From: Auxenochlorella pyrenoidosa
Lineage: Eukaryota > Chlorophyta > Trebouxiophyceae > Chlorellales > Chlorellaceae
NCBI GenBank assembly: GCA_001430745.1
Contig: KQ481993.1
Location: forward strand, 294,414-318,416
Direction: 5' to 3'
Length of the DNA: 24,003 nt
Shown here one piece after another: positions 1-9,940 of the stretch. Both the position numbers and the translations under genes were made by a program. Numbering within the stretch: position 1 is the stretch's first letter; each line of letters starts with the position of its first letter. The notes under the pieces are model-generated. The model made no database searches and was not told the DNA's origin. It saw only the letters and a list, made by a program, of their open reading frames with translations.

Positions 1-292
1 GGGGTGGGGTGGGGTCGGGGGGGAGGGGGCGTCTGGGGTGCGGTGTCGAGCGGGAGTTTTGCGCCCGCTGAATTGCGTGTGCACAGCCTCGGCTGGCCGC
101 CTGGCCGGAGCGCTCAGGGCCCGAGTTCTGATCACATACCTGCCCTGTACTGTCTTGCAATCACTGCCAGAGGCAAAGCAGGCTGCCGAGGAGCAGTGCC
201 TGCCTCAATACTCATTGCCTGCCCACAGTGTCCAAGTGCTGAACTTGTGCCTGCCTGCCTGCCTTGCGGCAACCACTGCCCTTCCCATGCAG
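1..292 (+). other. Probable intron and upstream sequence of the CS-domain gene
   Basis: The first 30 bases are almost pure G with single T, C or A interruptions and could form G-quadruplexes. The rest is T/C-rich, with repeated CTGCC words, and ends in a good 3' splice site (CCCTTCCCATGCAG at 279-292). A reading frame is open across most of this stretch, but its composition looks intronic. I therefore read it as the tail of an intron whose upstream exon lies outside the window. The alternative is that translation starts at the ATG at 287. Confidence 0.45.
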
Positions 293-3200
293 ATTGAGGT
301 GGAGCTGCACAACGAGGGCCCAGCAGGCGGCTCTACAGCTGGCAGCCCGGATGCAGGCTCCGAAGGCTGCGCGCCTGGCAGGCGCCTGTTCCGCCTTGTC
401 CTGCGCCTGGCTTTCCCCACCGCCCGAGCCGCTGACTGCACCTCCCGCGCTCGGGAGCTGCTGCGGGGCAGCCTGGCAGCTGCGGCAGGGGTGGCACAGC
501 AAGCCGTCACCATTGAGAGGGTGACGGCCCCCACTGCGGCGGTGCCGCACCTCGGGCTGCTGATACATGTCAAGGCCGGCAGCGACCTGCTGGGGGCCAG
601 CAGGCTAGCAAAAGTGGTGGGCGGTGAGGATGCAGAGCAGGGGGAGGGGCAGCAGGTGCAGCAGGCACAGCAGGCGCGACAGACGGAGGACAGGCAGCAA
701 GCAGGCGAGACGGAGAATGTGCAGCGGGGGGAGCAGGGGAAGTCTCAGCCAGGCGAGCAGCAGGCGGCGCCGGCTGGCCCCGCCACTCCACCGCTTGCAG
801 GCAGCCAGCAGACCACAGAAGCGCTTCAAGGCGTGCAACCGACGCACCAGGGGGAACTGGCTTCCTTTCAGCATCACCACGGGCAGCTTGCAGCGCTGCT
901 AGGCAGAGATGAGCTGGTCTCGCTGCTCGGCCGGCCGGATGCGGCGCTGTGCAGTGCGGAGGTGGAGGATGTGACGCCCGCCTGCACCGCCAGCGAGGCG
1001 GAGCGTGCAGAGCAGGATGCAATCAATCGCGGCGAGAAGGAGCCCGCCCCGGAGCAGGACCGCCGCCTGGCGCTGGTGCGTCGCTGCAAGGGGGTTAGGC
1101 CGGCTGCGAGCTGCTGTATGTTGCAGAGATGCTGGGTTCCGGCTTGGCGGTTTCGCTGGCAGGTGCACAGCCATTGTTCAGCACACGCACGGCAGCTTGC
1201 CCTGATGAAGGGGCCGGCAGCCTCCCTGCCTGACAGCCTGGCATCAGTCCCGACGTGCCGTTGGCCAGGAGCCATCTCTGTTGGAACATCGCTGCTGGCG
1301 CCAAACCGCCGCGCGCGCTGGCACACCGATGCATTGAACCAACAGTGCTGCACCCTACGGCGCCCTGCCCCCCTAACCCATCCACCCACCCCCCTCCTCC
1401 CTTCCTTGTGCAGCCGTCCCGCCCAAAGATGGAGCTGGAGCTGCCGTACCGCATGTACCGCCTGGTGCGCGCCGACGGCTCGGCGGTGGAGCGCGTGGAC
1501 AAGCACCCCTTCTGCATGAGCCGCGTGTACTACAACGCCACCGAGAAGCCGGAGGAGGTGGGGCTGGCAGGGAGGGGCGCAGCGGCTTGATGCATTAGCG
1601 GATGCCCCTTCGGCCCGCTTGCTTGCGCAGTGGGCACGCTTGCCCCTCAAAACATGCCTCAAATGCACTGCTGCGCTGCCACTTGGGTGCAAACATCGCT
1701 GGGGAAAGGTCAACTTGGCAATATGCACCCCCCCGTCCTGCTGCTGAAGGTGTGGACCGAGCTGGCAGACGGCTCCTGCCGCTGGCGCCAGACGGGCGGG
1801 GAGGTCAAGGTGCTGGCGCTGAGGGTGCCCTCTGACCTCCCCAGCCGACAGCTGGCAGTGGACATCCAGCCCTACTCGATCAAGGGTGAGCAGGCCTGGG
1901 GTGATAGAGCGCAAATCTGCTATCTTTGATACGGCAGTTTCGATAGGCAGTGGGCCCGCTTTGCAGGGGGGGGGGGGGGGCTCGAGCACGCAGCCCACGC
2001 TGTCAGCCCATGTGTTCAGTGGGGAGCGTGGTTGGTGGCCACCACTCCGGGACCAGCGGGCAGGATAAGGCTTCGTCAGCTTGACACTGCCTGGTCAGCG
2101 CCGACAGCCAGGGGCAGCGGAGGGTGGCAGCCGCCCAGGCAGAGCAGCTGGTCTCCTCCACTGACGTGGTGCCCTGGCGCCTGCCACCATTGGCGAGGAG
2201 TGATCTCGCCCCTGCGTATGTGTGCCCCCCCCCCCACCCACCCCCACCCACCCCACACACACACACACGCGCTTCCCTCCGCAACCCCCACTCCTCCTTC
2301 CGCAGTGTGGGACCGGTCCAGCGGGGAGGCGTACCTAGAGGGGGAGCTGGAGCGCGGCGTGGTGCCCGAGGACTGCTTCTGGACGCACTGCGGGGGGGAG
2401 GGGGAGGACGGCTGCGCGCTCTACCTGCGCAAGATGAACCTGGAGGTGCTGCAGAGGTGTGTGTGTCGGGTGTGTGGCGGGGGTTTTTTGGGGGGGGGGC
2501 CGGGGGCCGGGGCCCCGGGCACGGGCCCCGGAGCAGGGGAGGCTGCAGGTGGGAGCTTTGCTGGGGGCGTGCAGAGGCTGCAGCAGATGTTGCGTCTTAG
2601 AAGAGCGGCTGCTGGGGAGCAAAGGGTGGATATAGGCGCTTCTTGCCGGTGCGCGCAGGCGCTGCCGACCCCTGTGCGCAGGTGCTGCCCAATCCCAGGA
2701 TGCGACACGCCGGGCCTGCGCAATATCTTCAAAAACAAACCGGCGCAGCTGGGCTGGCATCGCGTCTTTCTGATGCGCCCCTGCTCCGCTGCCCTGCCCC
2801 CTTCGCAGGCACTGGCAGCACTCGGAGATGTGGTGGCCCCGGCTCCTCAAGGCGCACGCCAGCATTGCCTGGGACGACTACGAGAAGGACTACTCCGACC
2901 TGCCGGAGGAGGTGCTGCAGCGACACAGGTGGGAGTGGGAGAGGTGCTGCAGCGGCGCAGGTGGGAGGCGGAGAGGTGCTAAGTGGCTCAAGTGGGCCGC
3001 AGGTGTATGCGGCAGCAGCACGGCTGAGGTGTCAGGCCGGCGGCGGACCAGCTTTCGGCCTCTGCTTGGTGACGCCATGGGTGGTGAATGGCACGTCGTG
3101 GCCTTCGTGCTTGCTGCCCCCCCACGCCTCGCACGCACTGCCCTGCCTGCAGGGTGACCGAGGCCATTCGCAACGACGAGCAGCAGGTGGAGCAGATTGA

Positions 3201-3632
3201 GCGCACGCACCGCGAGGCGCTGCAGGTGCGCCGCCTTCGCCTGCTGCAGATGCACTGCTCCTGCTGCTTCCGCTGGGTCTGCTGGCTGAAACACGCGAGG
3301 CGACAGGTTGCACTGCTGTCCTTCTGAATTCATAGCTTGCAAGCATTTAGCTTGCAGACAGGTCAGGTCCGGGTGCACGGCGCACAAGACCGGAGAGGAG
3401 AAAATGTTTATATATATTTTAGACAATTGGAATCATTGTGAAATGGGAAAAGGGGGAAGGGAGCAGCAGTGCTGGGGTATCACAATGAGGCTAAATAATG
3501 ATGTACTGCATTGCTTAATTGCAGGAGCGAGACGATGTGCGCAAGCGCACGCGGCAGGAGCGGCTGAATGAGCTCAGGACCGGCACCAAGAAGAGCTGGG
3601 TGCTGCTCAACCGTGCGCTGCCGGCGGCGTGA
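293..3632 (+). CDS. CS-domain (p23/NudC-like) protein, 5' end uncertain
   Basis: Exons: 293(or 287)-1075, 1414-1557, 1750-1885, 2306-2456, 2809-2928, 3153-3225, 3525-3632; all junctions keep frame and the stop is TGA at 3630. The first exon encodes a low-complexity Gln/Glu/Ala-rich region. A conserved-looking block follows (PYRMYRLVRADGSAVERVDK). The CS domain spans exons 3-4: W.Q-type strand 'CRWRQTGGEVKVLALRVP', 'VDIQPYSIKVWD', 'YLEGELERGVVPEDCFW', 'ALYLRKMN'. This is the NudC/p23 beta-sandwich signature, ending in the typical K-M-N. 'MWWPRLLKAHASI' then recalls the tryptophan-rich segment after the CS domain in NudC. The C-terminus (exons 5-7) is charged and helical. CS-domain proteins usually act as Hsp90 co-chaperones or in dynein/NudC complexes; the exact role here is unknown. 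The gene converges on the VHL-type gene, with 164 bp between stop codons. The acceptor at 1749 has a weak pyrimidine tract, but CS-domain continuity supports it. Confidence 0.75.
1966..1980 (+). repeat. Poly-G run (15 G) in an intron
   Basis: An uninterrupted run of 15 G lies in the intron between exons 3 and 4 of the CS-domain gene. It can form a G-quadruplex in the transcript and is prone to length errors in sequencing. Confidence 0.95.
2225..2268 (+). repeat. C-rich tract with CA dinucleotide repeat in an intron
   Basis: A run of C and CCCA words is followed by a (CA)n repeat at 2254-2268, all inside the intron that ends at the acceptor at 2305. It resembles the tract at 11452-11520 in SEC62, so C-rich/CA tracts upstream of acceptors are a shared property of introns here. 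Confidence 0.9.
2911..2974 (+). repeat. 32-bp tandem duplication carrying a splice donor
   Basis: Two imperfect 32-bp copies (2911-2942 and 2943-2974, four mismatches) sit head to tail, followed by the start of a third (GGTGCT). Each contains CAG|GTGGGAG, so the donor of exon 5 of the CS-domain gene (after 2928) is duplicated 32 bases downstream (after 2960). Using the second donor would shift the frame. Confidence 0.9.
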
Positions 3633-3796
3633 TGCTGTGTCCCAGCAGCGGCCTGGCTGCAGGGCCATGCCGCGTGGTGGGCCAGCTGCCGGTGCAGTAG
3701 CCGCTGTGCTTGCTGGTTGGCAGGCCGGCTGCCGGCCTGATGAAGCAGTCCCACAGCCCTCGGAAGGCAGTCCCTCAGCAGGCTGCGCCGGCGGCT
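3633..3796. other. Intergenic space between convergent gene ends
   Basis: This holds 164 bp between the stop codon of the CS-domain gene (+) and that of the VHL-type gene (-). I see no TGTAA on either strand here, so at least one 3' UTR probably extends over the neighbour. A TGTAA at 4271-4275 (+) lies inside an intron of the VHL-type gene and is a possible but unproven signal for the + gene. Confidence 0.6.
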
Positions 3797-5159
3797 CTAC
3801 TGCGGCAGCGGAGCCGCCAGCATGTGTCCCACAGCCTGGCCCGCGCCCTGCACCATCTGCGCTAGGCGAGCCCGCAGCCCCTGCCGCTGCGGGCTTGCCG
3901 GCGCCGGCGCCCTGAGCAGCTCGTCCACGGGCGTGCGGGAAGGCGCTGGCAGGCGGCCGCAGCGCTCCACCGTGGCCGCGCACAGCTTGTGGAAAGCACG
4001 CTTGCTGTGGACGGGCACGGGCGGCACGTCGGGGTGGGCGGCCGCGCGGCCATCCTGCCACAGGCCCTGTGGCGCCAGCTGCACAATGAGCAGGCGCACC
4101 TGTGGGTCGTGGGGGACAGGCCGTCTCATGTGAGCCTTCGTGCTCAATGGTGTGATCTGCTTGCATGACCACCACCGCCAATTATGATGTCTGACCTTGA
4201 GCAGAACAGTAACCTTTGTGACTGCACAGCAGACGAGGCACAGCAGGTGCTGGCTCCCTGCCGACCGGCATGTAACAGCCTGTTAGTACTGAGTACTCAC
4301 CACATCCAGTGGCAGGCTGCCCAGGTTGGGCACAGGCGCGCCACCACGCGGGCTGCTGCACCCACCCTCTCTGCCCAGCCGCTGCCAGCACAGAAGAAGC
4401 GCGCGCGTTGTGGCCCGGAAGCTCTCAGGAAAGGCGCGGTGGGTGGTGTCCTGCCAGGCCAGGGCAGGTGCATCACTAATGACAGCGGCCTGCCTGCCGG
4501 GTGCGGCAATGATGGCCTGCAGGGAGGACCGCCCAGCCACATGCATTGAGATAATTGGCAGCGTGGGGTGCAGCATTTGTCACGCCTGTTCTGTTTGACA
4601 CTGCCTGCATGCAGAGAGACGGGTGTCCAGCACAGCGGTATGCGCTTGCAGGCTGCCTCAAGCAGCGCACCCACCTGTGCACCGTTCACGAACATGCGCC
4701 GTGCTCCCTCTAGCTCCCGGGCCACCCAGGTATGGCTCTTCCTGAAGCAGCACACATAGTTCTGGCAGTGGCATCACACTGGTGGCTGGCTGTGCATGGG
4801 ACGGCCAGGGCCAGGCGAGTGCGCGGCACCAAGTCGAGTGCGGCAGCAAGCAGGGCCCACCAGGTGGAGTAGACCGACGATTCTCCTGGCTTGAGCACCG
4901 AGTATGGCACCTCGTTGCCCTCCCAGTCCAGCCAGAGGCACCTGCATGCACAGCACAGGCGGGGTGGAGCCAGCAGCAGGGGCGCCGGCGCCGGCGATGG
5001 CAGCTCGCCTCAATCTGCGGATCGCACTCACCGCACGGCCCGGCCACTCCGGTTGTCAAAGCTGATTGACGCGGCCGTGGAGGAGGCGAGGCTGTGTAGC
5101 GGCACTCGCGAGCTGGCAACCGGCCCAGCCTCTCCCAACAGCAGCACCTCGTCAAACAT
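3797..5159 (-). CDS. VHL beta-domain protein with conserved hydroxyproline pocket
   Basis: Exons (transcript order): 5159-5032, 4941-4861, 4741-4675, 4516-4301, 4099-3797; 264 residues, stop TAG at 3799-3797. Residues about 30-92 form a von Hippel-Lindau beta domain: 'ISFDNRSGRAVRCLWLDWEG' then 'VPYSVLKPGESSVYSTW' and 'SHTWVARELEGARRMFVNG'. It aligns to human VHL without gaps from W88 to W117. The human pocket residues W88, Y98, S111, H115 and W117 correspond to W46, Y56, T69, H73 and W75. In animals this pocket binds hydroxyproline on HIF-alpha and hands it to a cullin-2 ubiquitin ligase. The C-terminal part has 'FPESFRATTRALLLCWQRL' (121-139) and 'LPLDVVRLLIVQLAP' (160-174), a possible BC-box/SOCS-like module. 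The start was chosen as the first Met of the exon. The gene lies 338 bp downstream of the fusion gene on the same strand. The real substrate is unknown. Confidence 0.85.
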
Positions 5160-5497
5160 ATTGCTCTGAGCCCTTCGCGGGAGCCATGTTTGCCGCTGGG
5201 GCGCCTCGGCCAGGCTTCCTGCACTAGGTGCGCTTGGGGAGCCTGGAGGGCCAGCTGGGGGCTGCGCCTGCTGCATGTGTGGTATGTGTACACCAGAAGA
5301 AATGAGAACGAGACAAAGGCGGCATGAAGCAGTCAATTTGCCGCCAGCCTGTGCCGGACGCAGCGCCCGCCCTCCGCCCGGCAATGCAACGCTGCAGGCA
5401 CATGCCCAGCAGAGCCACTTGTGCCTGACCATATGCTCGGGTCAGCTTCAAATTATGCACAGCACACAGCCTCATGCGCGCTGGGGTCGAATCAAGG
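5160..5497 (-). other. Intergenic region between the b5 fusion and VHL-type genes
   Basis: This 338-bp stretch must hold the 3' UTR of the cytochrome b5 fusion gene and the promoter/5' UTR of the VHL-type gene, both on the minus strand. I see no clear TATA box and no TGTAA on the minus strand. Coding-like frames cross it without any recognisable protein motif. Confidence 0.5.
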
Positions 5498-8400
5498 TCA
5501 ATTGCTTGTGCTGCCGCCGCTGCGCTTGGCGCCCAGGTGGGTGCGCGCCGCAGGCTCCGCCTCGGCCTCTGCCACCTGTAGCCGCCACGGCGTGTACTCC
5601 CGCAGCTGCTGCAGGAAATCTGCGCTCGGCGGCGGCGAGGGCTTGGGCACCAGCTCCCGATCTCCTGGTGCAATCTCGCCCTGCAGCAAGGCTGGACCAT
5701 GCATTTAGCCAGGCCGCATCCGTGCAGAGCTGCACCGCCGCCTGGACAAGGCAGCATCCCTTAGCAGTGGATCATCCGCTAATGCGTTCCAACCGCACCA
5801 AGCCAGGCTGCAGGAAACTCACCATGTAGAACTGCCGCAGGTACACAAAGCTCTCGCGCGACGCGTGGTACAGCTCGAACTGACGGCTGCGCGGCAGGGG
5901 CAGGAGCAGGGGCAGGGAGCTTGGCGCAACCGCCTTTGGCCCAGCGGCCAGCGCGGCTGCTGCACTTGCTGCTGCCATGCAAAGAAAACCACGGGACCGG
6001 CGTCAGAACCCATGCAGGTGGGATGCACGAGATGCTGGTCCCACCTGCAGTCCAGGTTGAGCGATTGGGCGGGAATGATGCGGCTGCCGCCTGGGTGCTC
6101 GGGCAGCCAGCGAGTGACCTGCGGCGGGCAGCCGGGGGGGGCGCCGGGCGGGGGGCAGCTATGCTCGGTGCTGCTCACCCGCTACCCTGCAGTGCTGCAC
6201 TCGATGCTCAGCCTGCAGAAGCACAAGAGATGGATGCCGCAGTGCAAAGCACCCCTGCCCCCCTGCCTCCCCACCACGCTCACATCGAGCACCATGCCGT
6301 CGAGGATGAGCCAGCATCCGCCTGCCGCGTTCAGGGCCCTGACCTCATCGAACGAGTAGCAGCGCAGCCGAGACTGGCTCTCCCCCAGCCGCTCCCGGCA
6401 GTACTCCTGCAGGCAGGGCAGCGGCTGCTTGGGCTGTGTGGTTGTCTCTTGCGCCTGGGAGTGCAGGCGCGGCTCGGGAGGGGCAGCACCCTGCTGGCAC
6501 GATGTGAAGTTGAATATCATGCCGCCGCTAGGTCCATGCGGGCCTCTCAACCTCCTGAGCAATCCGCCTCATCTCCACCTGTTTCCATAACCCCCCCCTG
6601 TCTCATGCACTGCAGCCCGCACCTCGAGCGGTCGCAGCCCCAGCCGCTGCGCCGCCGCCAGCAGCGGCGGGCAGAGGTGCAGCCCAAAGGCTGGCGGCTC
6701 CCTGCCCAGGGCCAGCGCCTCTAGAAAGATGAGCACCCTAGGGAGGCATGTGCCAGAAGGGAATGCACAGATGTGAAGGCATACATGCATCCCGGCCTGC
6801 TGCAGCCGCAGAAACATTTTGCGCTGGGTATGAGGCCCGAGGGCCCAAAGGGAGCATTGCTACCCCCAGCGCAGGCCTCTGCTGCGCAGGACAGTCCCCT
6901 TTGCCTTTGTCTGCCCGTGCCTGCCCGCCCCTCCATCTGTCAGCGACCTCCCACCCACCTGTCAAAGGTGAGGCAGTCAACATCGACTGTCGCCTCGGGT
7001 GCGGCACCGCCCTGGCCGGGATCCTGGGCCCTCACCGCCCCCGTGAGCGCGATGCAGGGCCGCAGCAGCCGGCGCTTGACCGGAAACCACTCGCCTGCAG
7101 GGGGCCGAAGCAAGACCTGAGCTTAGCAAAAACGTTTTCACCGTGACTGATGCGAGGTTGGGACAGTTGGCGGCCGACAGGGGACCGCCCCCTTGGACTG
7201 GGACTGCACACTGATGGTGAGGAAAGCAGGGCCTGGCAGCAAGGCGCAACCACAGCAAGGCTGCTGCACAGCCCTGAGCTGCACCTGCCCAACAAAAGAT
7301 CAGGATGCAGGGGGCTGGGCCGGAGCTGAGGACAGGCACGCCCCCGGCTCACCGTCGCTGGTGTAAATGTTGACAGCGCTGCGGGACGGCCCTGCTGCGG
7401 GGCGCTGCCTACAGGGTTGGGCGGGCATGAGGGGGGCTACATTGCTGAGCTGCCCTGTGGGTAGAAAATCCACCTGGACGAGATTTCTGCTGGCGCGCAG
7501 GCCTGACGGGCGCGGCAGGGAGTACGGCTCGATCCACTCACCTCGCGTTGCGCAGCACAACTGTGCCGCGCGTGGCTGCAGCGCTCTGCGGCAGCGGCGC
7601 CGCAACTGGGGACGCGCTTCCTTCACACCCATTGCGGAGGCTGGCTGCAAAACTGCTGCTAGTGCGGTCCGGCGCGTCCTCTGCCGCCGCTGCCGCCTTC
7701 TGCTGCTGCTGCTGCTGCTGTGGCTGCTGTGGCTGCTGTGATTGCTGCTGCTGCCTGGCCGCCAGCTGTTCTTGTGTGATGAAGAAGAGCTGCGTCTCTG
7801 GAGTGAGCAGGCCTGCACAGCAGCGCACAATTAAGACGTGGCAAGGGCGCATGTGACGCGGCAGGGGCGCATGCACGCACCGGAGAGCGCTCGCCACCAC
7901 GGCACACAGCCCCCCCAGTCGGCCGGCTGTGCGCGCCAGCCCCCCCCCCCCCCCCCCCCCCAGGTGACCCACCTCGGTAGCAGTGGTACCCAAGCTGCTC
8001 CTCTTGCGCCTCTGGGTCCAGGGTGTTGGTCGCAATGACCCGCAGCAGCAGCTTGGGGCCGCCCGCCGTGCCTGCCGTGTCTGTGCCATGCGATGCGCCA
8101 GCGGCCGCTGCCTCGGCCGCCTCGCCGCCGCTGCTTGGCAAGCCCAGCACGCACGCCTCGCTCAGCGCCAGCACGCGGCCAAGGTAGCGCCGCTGGAACT
8201 CGCGCTCCAGCTGGAGGGCATCAACCTGCCAACCAGCGACAGCATGATGGAAAACACAGGCGGTCGAGGACAGTTCCAGCCACAGCGCGTTGTTGAGCAT
8301 AAGTTCTACCAGGCAGCGCTCCTGTTGAGTGCAGTGAGCGAGGCTGTTGGGCAGCGCATGCAGGTTGTGCTGCTCGGCGTTGCGACGGCCTACCGCCAGC

Positions 8401-9262
8401 ACACGCGCGCGCTTGCCTGCAGCGGTGGCCCGCCTGCCTGCCCTCCCAGCAGCGAGACCTCGAGCTCGGCATCCACCAGCTCAAAGGGCTCGCCCTGGGG
8501 AGGCACAAACACCCTGCAGCACAAAAAGGCGTGCTGAAGCATGAGCACAGCTGTCCAACTTGGCATACATCCGCTCACGACTTGTTGGCGTGGGCATCAC
8601 GAGAACATGCACCAGAGTCGGCCAGACTGCGCCGACAAAGGGAGAACTCAGCTGGCCAGCGTGACTTGTGGCACGCCAGCATGGGCGCCCACCTGAAGTC
8701 TTGGCTGGTGCCCACCCCGAGGTGCAGGTTGTGCTGCTGCACAGAGTTGACCGCGATTTGACCATGCGCTATACTGGCATCGATGGCCACAGGCAGCACG
8801 CAGTCGCTTCCCTCTGCCAGGCAGAGAAAGCCGCGTCCGCCGGCAGCAGTGGCGGCAGTGTCGAGCTGCAGCACGGCTGCAGTGGTGGGGCTGACGAACG
8901 CAGGTCCTGCAGCAGGACAGGCATGGCAGGGGTGGCGCCTTGCCCGCACGCTGCCGGCATTGACACATGCAAAACATGGCGAGGCAGCACGGGCTTGCGT
9001 GCTTGCAAGGCTGGCAAAAGCGGCCGCCCGCTACTGTCACCCGCAAGCCTTACCCGTCTCGTCAACATGCTCCACGACCTGCAGGTCCACTGCCGGCAGC
9101 TCGCTAGGAGCTTTCTGCACGTAATAGCAACCAATCGAGCCTTAGGGGCGCCTTCAGGGATACGCGTGCACACACAGAACACATCGCTCTCGTGCTCACC
9201 TCCGCCTTGGCGCCCACAAGCCCCGAAACCCAGCTTATCGGCAATCTAGTCTTCCATGACAT
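5498..9262 (-). CDS. NSF N-domain / SKP1-elongin-C-like / cytochrome b5 fusion protein
   Basis: Thirteen exons: 9262-9200, 9114-9054, 8906-8693, 8513-8417, 8225-7973, 7812-7542, 7408-7353, 7094-6959, 6737-6623, 6406-6284, 6118-6045, 5886-5823, 5680-5498; 569 residues, all phases match. Residues 42-245 resemble the N-domain of NSF/Sec18 (plant NSF pattern: 'HGQIAVNSVQQHN', 'RVFVPPQGEPFELVDAELEV', 'LQLEREFQRRYLGRVLALSE', 'YRGLLTPETQLFFIT'), but no AAA ATPase follows. A polyglutamine stretch comes next (about 248-265). Residues 330-422 look like a SKP1/elongin-C/BTB fold ('VNIYTSDGEWFPVKRRLL', 'VDVDCLTFDRVLIFLEALAL', 'LLAAAQRLGL'). Residues 430-510 are cytochrome b5: 'CWLILDGMVLDVTRWLPEHPGG' with H471, and H495 in 'FELYHASRES', exactly 24 residues apart as for haem ligands. 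There is no transmembrane tail. The exon 4 donor is GC (GCAAGC). The 5' end of exon 10 is the least certain boundary. Confidence 0.8.
7700..7754 (-). repeat. CAG repeat encoding polyglutamine
   Basis: CAG-rich coding repeat (CTG on the + strand) in exon 6 of the fusion gene, interrupted by Ser and Pro codons. It links the NSF-type N-domain to the next domain and is a likely site of length variation between strains. Confidence 0.9.
7940..7961 (-). repeat. 22-base C/G homopolymer next to a splice donor
   Basis: 22 consecutive C on +, hence 22 G in the transcript, beginning 12 bases into the intron after exon 5 of the fusion gene (donor at 7972, GTGGGT). G-runs this close to a donor can act as intronic splicing enhancers or form quadruplexes. 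Confidence 0.95.
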
Positions 9263-9940
9263 GATGAAAGGCAGGCATCGAGAGTCAAGGGCTGGCCATG
9301 GGCGGCACTGCGGTGCTGTGGCGGCGCTGTGTGGACGCTGGCGGGGTGCGCTGCTGCATTACCTTTTAAGGACGCAGATCTGTGCCCGATGGGGCAAGTG
9401 ACTGCATGCAGCAAATGCGGCCCTCTCCTAGGCTGCAAGCTGTACATGCAAGTCTTGCGATGTGCACTTGACGGGCAAGGTGCTTTTTGGGGCACCGCTA
9501 GGCAAGGAGCCGACCTCCCATCATAAGGAAGAGGCGCCGGCATCCTCTTGCCGTGTTGTATCCCTGGCGCTATGTTTGATGATGGGAGGATGTGCCGTGA
9601 ATTCAAGGCCAATAATTCACGAGGACAACCTGCCTGCCAGAGGTGCTTTTGTCACTCGTCCACTCCTGTCTGCCTTTGCAACGCTGTCTCTGCTGGTGTG
9701 TAGAGCTGAACGGACAGGGGTGTTCCAACTGAAAGCTTGCTGGTTATACAGTAGTGGGCCATTTGCACAACTCTTTTCCATGCCAGGCAGACGTGGGCTA
9801 GCTAGGCGCTGGGAAGCGTCCCGCCCCTGCTGTGCCAGCTGCATGGAGAGTGCCTCCTTGCTCGTAGCTGTGTTGGATCCATTTCAAATCGATCGCTTTC
9901 TTCTGTAAATTTACGTCGTTTTTAGCAACCAAGCGGCAGG
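9263..9940. promoter_or_regulatory. Divergent promoter region between the fusion gene and SEC62
   Basis: 678 bp separate the start codons of two divergent genes, and both promoters must lie here. The stretch from about 9540 to 9920 is less GC-rich than the coding sequence around it. I cannot identify a convincing TATA box for either gene. A frame on + at 9462-9908 is open but has no recognisable motif. TGTAA at 9904-9908 (+) has no upstream + gene to serve and is probably chance. Confidence 0.5.

Noticed and set aside
38..292. N-terminal extension of the CS-domain protein read straight through from 38
   Set aside because: The sequence is Cys-rich and without motif, and a strong acceptor precedes 293. 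It is more likely intron.
874..1998. Long open frame on the minus strand (374 codons)
   Set aside because: It runs antisense through exons of the CS-domain gene and has no protein motif. Long antisense frames are expected at this GC content.
6407..6562. Extension of fusion-gene exon 10 further upstream (frame open to a Met at 6562)
   Set aside because: Only acceptors at codon boundaries fit exon 9, and the one at 6407-6409 has by far the best pyrimidine tract. Some of the extension could still be real.
7940..7961. Poly-C tract as an assembly gap or vector junction
   Set aside because: Sequence on both sides belongs to the same gene and the flanking exons join in frame.
8400..8410. GT donor (GCG|GTAGGC) for exon 4 of the fusion gene
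   Set aside because: It would put the next exon, which carries the clear NSF-type 'LQLEREFQRRYLG', out of frame. The GC donor at 8416 keeps it.
9462..9908. Open frame of 148 codons on + between the fusion gene and SEC62
   Set aside because: No motif, Cys- and Ser-rich composition, and it sits in the only space available for two divergent promoters.
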